Shown piece by piece: positions 44,277 through 51,580 of a stretch of 64,000 nucleotides of DNA. Origin of the DNA: Methanobacteriota archaeon (GTDB lineage Archaea > Halobacteriota > Methanosarcinia > Methanotrichales > Methanotrichaceae); assembly GCA_029553285.1 (NCBI GenBank), contig JAKPCO010000080.1, positions 62,001-126,000 on the forward strand. The letters run 5' to 3'. The position numbers were made by a program, and so were the translations under genes. A model generated the notes under the pieces. It did not search any database and was not told where the DNA came from. It saw nothing but the letters and a program-made list of their open reading frames with translations. Each line of letters opens with the position of its first letter. Position 1 is the stretch's first letter.

Positions 44277-45488
44277 TTGCGACTGAGATCCTGCCTGAAG
44301 AGATACAAGAAGGACACACACCGTGCTCTGCCTCCAGAGGAGACGCTCGAGATTGTAGAAAAAAAGATGCCTGCAGCCGGGATAACAAGGGTTGCAGATA
44401 TCACAAACCTCGACCGGATAGGCATACCTGTATTCACCTCGATAAGACCGACAGCAGAGAAGGGCGCGATATCCGTTTACAATGGGAAGGGCGCAACGCC
44501 AGTCGAGGCGAAGGTCTCTGCCATAATGGAGGGCATCGAGAGGTACTCTGCAGAGCTTCGCAGTTCGGATCTCAGGATTGCCAGGTTCTCAGAGCTCAGG
44601 GATAACGCGCTGAATCCGGCGGAGCTCATACTTCCAGGAGGCGTCGATCCAGATGCTGAGATCCCCTGGGTGATGGGGTACGATCTAATGGGAGATGAGG
44701 AGATTCTGGTTCCGGCGAATGCTGTATTCCATCCACTGCCCTCGAGATACACGCGTTTGTTCAGGACAAACACCACAGGCCTCGCATCTGGGAACCAGCT
44801 TGAGGAGGCGATCTTCCATGGGCTCGCAGAGGTCATCGAGAGGGATGCGTGGTCGATAGCGGAGCACGCCAGGAGCATGGGGCCGCTGCTCCGATACAAC
44901 GGCGACGGCCTCGCAGGGGAGCTTCTTGAGATGTTCCAGCGTGCAGAGGTCCAGGTTTACGTTAGGGACATAACGAGCGATGTGGATGTGATGACATTCG
45001 CAGCGATCTCAGATGATGTGAAGCTGAGAGATCCCGCGCTTTTGACAGCTGGAATGGGCACGCATACCGATCCTGAGGTGGCGCTTCTGAGAGCGCTCAC
45101 AGAGGTCGCGCAGAGCCGTCTCACACAGATACATGGCGCCCGGGAGGATACGGTGAGCGCAGACTTCAGGCGGATGATGGGTTATGATAGGCTGAAGCGC
45201 CTGAACAGGCACTGGTTCGAGCACGAGCGCGAGGAGGATTTCAGCTCCTTGAACTCTTACGACACCGATGATTTTCTTGATGACATAAGATACATGCTCG
45301 ACAGGCTTCAGGCAGCCGGATTTGAGAGGGCGATAGTTGTGGATCTCACGGCTCCTGAGATAATGGTGCCAGTGGTCAGGGTGATAGTGCCCGGGCTCGA
45401 GATATCGGCTGTGGATCCGGAGAGGGTTGGCAAGCGGTGCAGGGATGCCAAGGATCGTCGTCTTTCTGGGGCCAAGCATGCCTCATGA
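44277..45488 (+). CDS. ycaO: YcaO-type thioamidation protein (McrA thioglycine formation)
   Basis: A 403-aa YcaO-domain protein with the ATP-binding motifs ATPVEAKVSAIMEGIERYSA and GLASGNQLEEAIFHGLAEVI...ERDAW, and AGMGTHTDPEVALLRALTEV...AQSR. In methanogens YcaO with TfuA converts the active-site glycine of McrA to thioglycine using ATP and sulfide. Start is TTG 44277 next to GGTGAG and one base after the upstream stop. It overlaps tfuA by 44 nt. Confidence 0.93.
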   Translation: MRLRSCLKRYKKDTHRALPPEETLEIVEKKMPAAGITRVADITNLDRIGIPVFTSIRPTAEKGAISVYNGKGATPVEAKVSAIMEGIERYSAELRSSDLRIARFSELRDNALNPAELILPGGVDPDAEIPWVMGYDLMGDEEILVPANAVFHPLPSRYTRLFRTNTTGLASGNQLEEAIFHGLAEVIERDAWSIAEHARSMGPLLRYNGDGLAGELLEMFQRAEVQVYVRDITSDVDVMTFAAISDDVKLRDPALLTAGMGTHTDPEVALLRALTEVAQSRLTQIHGAREDTVSADFRRMMGYDRLKRLNRHWFEHEREEDFSSLNSYDTDDFLDDIRYMLDRLQAAGFERAIVVDLTAPEIMVPVVRVIVPGLEISAVDPERVGKRCRDAKDRRLSGAKHAS

Positions 45489-46119
45489 TGAGGCGCGCTC
45501 AATTCTCGATGCGGATTACAGGCCGCCGGCCAGGCGCGGAGACGTTCTCGCGGCTGCAAGAGATGGTGCGGACATAATATGCCTGATAGATGGCGTCTTC
45601 TTCCAGGACTCCTCTGTGGCGCACAAGGAGATCCTCGAGGCGCTGCAGATGGGCGTTAAGGTGATCGGCGCCTCCAGCATGGGAGCTCTGCGGGCAGCTG
45701 AGATGGATGTCTACGGCATGGAGGGCGTCGGCGAGATATACAGGGCATACAGGAGCGGGGAGATCGTTGCGGATGATGAGGTCGCCCTGGTCTTCGATCC
45801 CGTCACGCTGGCACCCCTTTCAGAGCCTCTGGTCAACATACGCCACAACCTCAGGCTGGCTGTGGATGAGGGATTTATAGATGAGAATAGCGCTGCTGAT
45901 CTGCTGGATATTGCCAGAGCCAGGTACTTCCCGTCCAGGAGCTACGAGAATCTGATGAATGATGCAGCCGGCAGGGTTCCGGAGGAGACGCTTCTACGGT
46001 TCAGGAGATTTCTTGATACCAGACGGGCGGATCTGAAGAGAGAGGACGCCATAAGGGCTCTGAGAAGGGCTGCGGAGGTGGCCAGGGAGCTCACCTCCAG
46101 CTCTTGTTCCAGCAGTTAG
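45445..46119 (+). CDS. tfuA: TfuA-like protein (YcaO partner)
   Basis: A 224-aa TfuA-domain protein: MPRIVVFLGPSMPHDEARSI, IICLIDGVFFQ, and KVIGASSMGALRAAEMDVYG followed by MEGVGEIYRAY. TfuA assists YcaO in McrA thioamidation, probably by handling the sulfur donor. ATG 45445 is preferred over an upstream start at 45427 because AGGG lies directly before it and the conserved domain begins here. The Ser-rich tail (TSSSCSSS) is not conserved in my recollection. Confidence 0.9.
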   Translation: MPRIVVFLGPSMPHDEARSILDADYRPPARRGDVLAAARDGADIICLIDGVFFQDSSVAHKEILEALQMGVKVIGASSMGALRAAEMDVYGMEGVGEIYRAYRSGEIVADDEVALVFDPVTLAPLSEPLVNIRHNLRLAVDEGFIDENSAADLLDIARARYFPSRSYENLMNDAAGRVPEETLLRFRRFLDTRRADLKREDAIRALRRAAEVARELTSSSCSSS

Positions 46120-46265
46120 ATCCTGTAGACCTACTGAGATGTGGTGCCGGTTCAGATTTGTTATTTGCGCCATTATCAGCTTCAGCCTGAAGACCGGAGT
46201 TTCCGCTGCCCCTCTGCTCCAAGATGACCAATTTAAAGGGGCCCCGGTGGTGGGGCGTTACACGA

Positions 46266-47360
46266 TCAGAATATCCTGATCCTGCCGGATACGAAATCGT
46301 CGACGAGCCTGTCAGCTCTTCCCAGCAAGTCATCCAGTATGGACTCGGCCTCGTATCCTGCCCCCTCCGAGCCGGCGATGCTCAGTGCCTTCATTAGCGG
46401 CTGATCGAGTGGGGAGCCGATCCTGCTCACCAGCGTGACATACGCCTCCTGGACACCATCAAGTTTCGAGATCTCCTCGGCTGCACGCTGGGCTATCACA
46501 TTGTATATCTTGCCGACGTGGTTCACAGGGTTCTTGCCCGCGACCGCCTCCATGGTCATGGGTCTCAGTGGAGTGATCAGCCCGTTCGCGCGATTTCCCC
46601 TCCCTGTGGCGCCATCATCCCCCATCTCGGCAGACGTTCCTGTCACTGTGAGGAAGATGTTGGATTCATGATCTGCGGCGTTGACATCGACATCCACATC
46701 GTAAACGCTCTGGATCGTCTCCTTTATGCGGAATTTCATCTCCACGTAATCATCCATGGAGAAGATGTACCTTGAGATGGCAGCTGCGGCCACGACCACC
46801 TTGACCCTATCATCAAACCTGACTGCCATGATCTTTCTGTCCTCACCGACCCCCTTCATCCCCTCGATCATGCGATCGATCTCGAGCACCAGCGACTCGA
46901 GCGGTCGCAGAGGCGCGAAGCCGGATCCGATGGAGGTATCGTTGGCGCCCTTTCCTATAAGGCTTCTCAGCTCAGGAGAGCCCTCCCGAGTCCTGGGCTC
47001 CACCACGAACTCGTCCAGGTGTCTTACAGTCTCTCTCAGATATCTGGTCGCCGCATCTCTTATGACCTCACTCATGGAGGATCTCACAGACGTGGCCCGG
47101 CCGCCGACCACGATGGCAGGCGGCTCAAGTATCCGGCCACCCCCGAACCGCGGCTCTGCCCTCCCTCCTATGATCAACACCTTGTCCACGTTGTGATGCA
47201 TGATCTCGCCGAACTCCTCCATGTAGATCCTGCAGAGCTCCCTCGATATGGACTCTGAGATCCCGTCTGCAAGTGTGTCCGGATGCCCTGTGCACTTCCT
47301 CTCCACAACCTCAACCCGCGGGAGCTCGAAATTTCGAAATGTGATGAGAGTATCCGACAT
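46266..47360 (-). CDS. S-adenosylmethionine synthetase, archaeal type
   Basis: A 364-aa archaeal MAT with [33 protein letters not shown] and [20 protein letters not shown]. It makes S-adenosylmethionine from methionine and ATP. It is about 40 residues shorter than the roughly 400-aa archaeal norm; the segment between the inner repeats is compact. Starts at 47378 and further upstream exist, but ACTATATTG near 47385-47393 puts transcription start next to ATG 47360, so a leaderless start there is preferred. Confidence 0.88.
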   Translation of the reverse strand: MSDTLITFRNFELPRVEVVERKCTGHPDTLADGISESISRELCRIYMEEFGEIMHHNVDKVLIIGGRAEPRFGGGRILEPPAIVVGGRATSVRSSMSEVIRDAATRYLRETVRHLDEFVVEPRTREGSPELRSLIGKGANDTSIGSGFAPLRPLESLVLEIDRMIEGMKGVGEDRKIMAVRFDDRVKVVVAAAAISRYIFSMDDYVEMKFRIKETIQSVYDVDVDVNAADHESNIFLTVTGTSAEMGDDGATGRGNRANGLITPLRPMTMEAVAGKNPVNHVGKIYNVIAQRAAEEISKLDGVQEAYVTLVSRIGSPLDQPLMKALSIAGSEGAGYEAESILDDLLGRADRLVDDFVSGRIRIF

Positions 47361-47498
47361 CAATAGATCGTCATTCATGAAGCTCAATATAGTTGCTGGT
47401 CGAGCGCACAGGCTGTTGAGCCGCGGGGAGTCCAGCTGCCTCTCCACCACAGAAAGTCGCTCTATGGGCATGCAGCTCAAAAAGGTTCAAGCATGGGC

Positions 47499-47577
47499 GG
47501 TGTGCGTCAGACAGCTTCGCGCACGCCGATCCTCGCTGACATTCGCTCCCCGCATGTTCGGGGTGACGCAGTGCACC
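47499..47577. other. Structured inverted-repeat region, possible RNA
   Basis: GGTGTGCGTCA (47499-47509) pairs imperfectly with TGACGCAGTGCACC (47564-47577). Inside lies the hairpin CCCCG-CATGTT-CGGGG (47548-47563) and a possible CAGC/GCTG pairing. The 79-nt block lies between two divergent genes. It could be a small RNA or a mobile-element remnant; the flanks show no direct repeat. Confidence 0.35.
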
Positions 47578-47630
47578 AAAAGGCCGATATAGATCAAACG
47601 CGTTAGCGGGCCGTGGAAAAAGGCGATACG

Positions 47631-49313
47631 ATGTTTGCAGGAATAGACGTCGGTGGAACAACAACCAACGCGGCGCTGGTGGACGGCAATAAAGTTGTGA
47701 AGACCGCCATCGGCCCGACTGACCATCATGAGATCCTCGGCAGCCTGCTCAGGACAATGGACAGGCTCATCGAGGGTGTTGACGTTGAGAGGATCGAGAG
47801 GGTGGTGCTCAGCACCACGCTGATCACAAACCTCATTGCAGAGGGAAAGGCGGACAGGGTCGGCCTGGTTCTGATACCCGGGCCTGGGGTCAACCCGAAG
47901 GACTACAGGTTCAGGACAGAGCCTGTGATCCTTGAGGGCGCGGTGGATTACAGGGGAAGAGAGATCGCGCCGCTCAGGGACGATCAGATAAGAGCGACTG
48001 CGCAGAGCCTTGCCGACCAAGGGTACAGAAAGGTCGCAGTCGTGGGAAAGTTCTGCCAGAGGAACCACGAGCACGAGATGCACGTGAGGGAGGTGTTCTC
48101 GAAGGCCGCCCCCGCGATCGAGGTCGAGATGGGGCACAGGGTCTCCGGCCGGCTGAACTTCCCGCGAAGAGCTGCCACCACCATGCTGACCCTCGCGACC
48201 CGCGATCACTACAGAAGATTCGCGGAGCAGGCGGAGCGCGCAATGCGTGAGCGTGGAATAAAGGCTCCGATATACATTCTGAAGGCAGATGGCGGAACGC
48301 TCCCCCTGGACAAATCACTGGACAGGCCTGTTGAGACGATATTCTCAGGGCCGGCTGCGAGCGTGATGGGGGTAATGGCACTGACCCCGGTGGGGCAGAC
48401 ATCAGTCGTCGTCGATATAGGCGGTACAACAACAGATCTTGCGCTGATACTCTCCGGAAAGCCGCTCCTCTCATCGAAGGGCGCGAAGATAGAGGATATG
48501 CTGACACACGTGAGGGCTTTTGCTGTGCGCTCCATAGGTGTCGGCGGAGACAGCGTCGTCAGGGTCTCAGATGGAAAGATCACTGTGGGGCCGGACAGGG
48601 CAGGGCCTGCATTCGCACTGGGCGGGCCGGAGCCGACACCTACCGATGCCCTCATGGTTCTCGGCCTCACGAACCTTGGGGACATGACCCTTGCCCGGAA
48701 GGGCACTGGCATAATCGCCAGCAAACTTGGATGCAGCACAGAGGACGCGGCCAGAATGATAGTTGATACTGTTGTCGATAGGATAGTTGATACCGTGAAC
48801 ATGATGTTTCTGGAGTGGGAGCAGGAGCCTGCGTACAGGATCTGGGAGTTGCTCCAGAGGACGAAGGCCAGACCGCAGAATGTTGTCGGAGTCGGAGGGG
48901 CTTCACCGCCGCTGGTGCCGCTGGTTGCAAAGAGGCTCAACGCGGTGGCCATCATCCCTGAGCACGCACCTGTGGCCAACGCGATAGGCGCTGCGGTCGC
49001 CAGGCCCACGATGACGCTGAGCCTGAGGATAGATACCGAGAGGGGCATGTACACAGTTGAGGAGGATGGCACGCTGGGCGAGGCGAAGGGCAGAAACCTC
49101 AGCCTCGAGGGGGCTCAGGAGATGGCAAGACAGCTTCTTAGAGAGCGGGCAGAGCGCTTCGGGATCCAGGATTATGCTGACGAGGCGGAGGTGGTGGACA
49201 GTGAGGTCTTCAATATGGTCCGGGGTTGGTCGACTGTTGGAAAGCTTATCGACGTCAGGATGGAGATCCCGGCAGGAATCATCTCATCCTGGAGGGGAGA
49301 GCATGGCAGCTGA
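47631..49313 (+). CDS. Hydantoinase/oxoprolinase family protein (HyuA-like)
   Basis: A 560-aa protein with the acetate/sugar kinase-like ATPase fold. It has MFAGIDVGGTTTNAALVDG (phosphate 1), SVVVDIGGTTTDLALI (phosphate 2) and VVGVGGASPPLVPLVAKRL (adenosine region). Related enzymes hydrolyse hydantoins or 5-oxoproline with ATP or carboxylate acetone; no HyuB partner is present. It overlaps the HDAC-like gene by 11 nt. The substrate is unknown. Confidence 0.88.
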   Translation: MFAGIDVGGTTTNAALVDGNKVVKTAIGPTDHHEILGSLLRTMDRLIEGVDVERIERVVLSTTLITNLIAEGKADRVGLVLIPGPGVNPKDYRFRTEPVILEGAVDYRGREIAPLRDDQIRATAQSLADQGYRKVAVVGKFCQRNHEHEMHVREVFSKAAPAIEVEMGHRVSGRLNFPRRAATTMLTLATRDHYRRFAEQAERAMRERGIKAPIYILKADGGTLPLDKSLDRPVETIFSGPAASVMGVMALTPVGQTSVVVDIGGTTTDLALILSGKPLLSSKGAKIEDMLTHVRAFAVRSIGVGGDSVVRVSDGKITVGPDRAGPAFALGGPEPTPTDALMVLGLTNLGDMTLARKGTGIIASKLGCSTEDAARMIVDTVVDRIVDTVNMMFLEWEQEPAYRIWELLQRTKARPQNVVGVGGASPPLVPLVAKRLNAVAIIPEHAPVANAIGAAVARPTMTLSLRIDTERGMYTVEEDGTLGEAKGRNLSLEGAQEMARQLLRERAERFGIQDYADEAEVVDSEVFNMVRGWSTVGKLIDVRMEIPAGIISSWRGEHGS

Positions 49314-50745
49314 TGTTCATTCGAAACAGGAGGTCTCAAAAATCGATGCGCCCGGGAGGAGAACCGAGCCTCCAGTGAGGCCTGCCAGGACCTCCTCTGT
49401 GAGAAAGACAGGCCTGATATTCTTCCCGGCATTCGACTGGGCCATATCCCCCACGCATCCAGAACGCGAGGAGCGGCTGCTCTACACCAGAGACCAGATA
49501 TTTGAGGAGGGGTTGATGGACTTCCCGGAGATCGTCGAGTACAGGCCGCGTCTGGCTGAGCTGAAGGATGTCGCCAGGGTCCACTTCTGCGTTCCAGATG
49601 TACAGTCACAGGTGACGGAGGCGCATCTGATAGCAGCAGGCAGCACCCTCGTCCTGGCGGATGCTCTGATGAGGGGGGAGATAAGAAATGGCTTCGCTCT
49701 TGTGCGCCCTCCTGGCCACCACTCGATGAGAGTGGTCCATGGGAACCGGGGGTTCTGCAACATCAACAACGAGGCCATAATGGTCGAGTACATACGCAGG
49801 AAGTACGGCGTGAGGCGCATCGCCATAGTCGACACAGATGTGCATCACGGAGACGGGACTCAGGACATATTCTGGCACGATCCCGATGTGCTCTTCATAA
49901 GCTTCCACCAGGACGGCCGGACTCTCTACCCCGGCTCGGGATTCACCAGCGAGATGGGCGGGCCGCTCGCTTTGGGACGAACGCTGAACGTTCCGCTGCC
50001 ACCCGGGACGACGGATGAGGGAATACTGTACGTCCTGGAGAACCTTGTCCTCCCAGTCCTGGAGGAGTTCGATCCGCAGCTCGTCTTCAACTCAGCAGGC
50101 CAGGACAACCACTACACAGATCCTCTCGCCAACATGAGGTTCACAGCCCAGGGCTACGCCAGGCTGAACGAGATGCTCGCTCCAGATATGGCAGTCCTCG
50201 AGGGGGGCTACGCCATAGAGAGCGCGCTGCCCTACGTCAACACAGGAATCATCCAGGCGATGGCCGGGCTCGATTACTCAAATGTGAGAGAGCCGGACTA
50301 CGTTCCTGGGAGGTTTGTCCTGACGTCTGAGATGAGGAGATCGATAGAGTCCACCGTGAACCACCTTCTCACCATCTGGGATAGCAGGGATGACCTTGTG
50401 GCAAAGGCGAGGCAGGAGCACGGCAGGTTTTACTCCCGGCGAAAGAGGATATTCTACGATACAGACATGATAACAGAGGGGCAGGAGGAGACGCTGAGGA
50501 TGTGCACAGAATGCCCCGGATATCTCACAGTCTCCACACAGGCCGCCAGGGGATATGGCCGGCTGAACACAGCGTTCTGCGTCTCTGTGCCGCTCTTCGC
50601 ATGCAGGAGCTGCATTGAGGATGCACGTGAGGAGTACGAGGAGCACAAATCCGAGATGAAGTACGACTATGTATACCTCCAGGACAAGCCGTCTGACAGG
50701 TTCAGAGCGTACTGCACCAGAACCAGAAACGAGATCGTCCTGTGA
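49303..50745 (+). CDS. Histone deacetylase/acetylpolyamine amidohydrolase family protein with Cys-rich tail
   Basis: A 480-aa protein. Residues about 40-340 form an HDAC-fold amidohydrolase with RPPGHHSM, DTDVHHGDGTQDIFW (zinc Asp and His), SAGQDNHYTDPL and LEGGYAIES. The C-terminal 110 residues contain CTECPG, FCVS and ACRSC, an unusual Cys-bearing extension. GGAGGGGAG lies five bases before ATG 49303. The substrate may be an acetylated polyamine, a lysine residue or another amide; the overlap with a HyuA-like gene hints at a shared amide substrate. Confidence 0.87.
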   Translation: MAADVHSKQEVSKIDAPGRRTEPPVRPARTSSVRKTGLIFFPAFDWAISPTHPEREERLLYTRDQIFEEGLMDFPEIVEYRPRLAELKDVARVHFCVPDVQSQVTEAHLIAAGSTLVLADALMRGEIRNGFALVRPPGHHSMRVVHGNRGFCNINNEAIMVEYIRRKYGVRRIAIVDTDVHHGDGTQDIFWHDPDVLFISFHQDGRTLYPGSGFTSEMGGPLALGRTLNVPLPPGTTDEGILYVLENLVLPVLEEFDPQLVFNSAGQDNHYTDPLANMRFTAQGYARLNEMLAPDMAVLEGGYAIESALPYVNTGIIQAMAGLDYSNVREPDYVPGRFVLTSEMRRSIESTVNHLLTIWDSRDDLVAKARQEHGRFYSRRKRIFYDTDMITEGQEETLRMCTECPGYLTVSTQAARGYGRLNTAFCVSVPLFACRSCIEDAREEYEEHKSEMKYDYVYLQDKPSDRFRAYCTRTRNEIVL

Positions 50746-50746
50746 G

Positions 50747-51301
50747 ATGGCAGCAGCCAGGATATCGGATGAATCTGTGCTCAGGGCGAGGGGCGCGATC
50801 AGGTCGAGAGCCCTGGAGTTTCTGAGGGTGCTGGGAGCGGTCGAGCAGAGCCTTTTGAGATCTGGGGGGAGCCACAGGCTCGCCAGGGCGCTTGCGCTCC
50901 TGGAGCTGGCCTATCTCCCCCTCAGGCCGGAGATGTGCCCGTTCTGCATCGAGTACGCGGATGAGAGATGCTCGGAGTGCGGATACGCAGAGACGCACGG
51001 AGGCATATGCAGCAACGATAATTCAAGATTCGTTCAGCTCACAGATGCAATCATCGATCTGGGGACTGCCATAAAGTTCTCAGACCTGGACGATATGGAA
51101 GATGATAACCTTAAGAGCTCGATCAGCATGGCCCGGAGAACAACAGATGCTCTGCTATCAGAGCTGGACGCTCTGGATGCATCAGGGCTGATGCGTGCCA
51201 AGGCCTGGTACATAAAAGAGATCCTGCGCGCGCTACCTGTGAGGGGATCGCTTGACCCCCTCAGAAGGGACTGCATCAGCAGAGCTGAACTGTACTGGTG
51301 A
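50747..51301 (+). CDS. Hypothetical protein with a compact Cys cluster
   Basis: A 184-aa, mostly helical protein. Five cysteines fall in CPFCIEYADERCSECGYAET followed by HGGIC, a likely zinc or Fe-S site. No family recognised. Its ATG is 1 nt after the HDAC-like stop, so HyuA, HDAC and this protein form a three-gene unit. Confidence 0.75.
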   Translation: MAAARISDESVLRARGAIRSRALEFLRVLGAVEQSLLRSGGSHRLARALALLELAYLPLRPEMCPFCIEYADERCSECGYAETHGGICSNDNSRFVQLTDAIIDLGTAIKFSDLDDMEDDNLKSSISMARRTTDALLSELDALDASGLMRAKAWYIKEILRALPVRGSLDPLRRDCISRAELYW

Positions 51302-51394
51302 GCTGGAATGTCAGTCGAGCTGGATGTAGCGCAGAACGAGATCAAAGCTGAGTACTGGGAGCTGGAATGCCAGGGCTTTCTCTAATCGCGCATC

Positions 51395-51525
51395 CGCCCT
51401 TATCCATCTGATAACTTGTCCGCAGGGGCACCGGTCCTGCTATGCGCTCGTTTCGACTTACCTGGCGAGCGAGTGAATGCATTCAGCAACCGGCCTGCAT
51501 GCCCTTCAAGGAATATGTAAGAGCA
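51395..51525 (-). mobile_element. MITE-like element, copy F
   Basis: A 131-bp family member in minus orientation: CGCCCTTATCCATCTGATAA at its right end and a degenerate TAAGAGCA at the left. Flanking 8-mers CGCGCATC and TGCGCATT share the core GCGCAT (6 of 8), a partly decayed target duplication. Interior sequence GCATGCAGGCCGGTTGCTGA (minus strand) matches copies A and E. Confidence 0.82.
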
Positions 51526-51580
51526 TGCGCATTTATGCCTCAAAGCTGTAGATCGGAATAGCCGGACAGACTTTCAGGAA

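Noticed and set aside
51308-51385. 25-codon frame MSVELDVAQNEIKAEYWELE...
   Set aside because: Very short, with the phrase GAGCTGGAATG repeated inside the flank; no ribosome-binding site stronger than chance and no family evidence.
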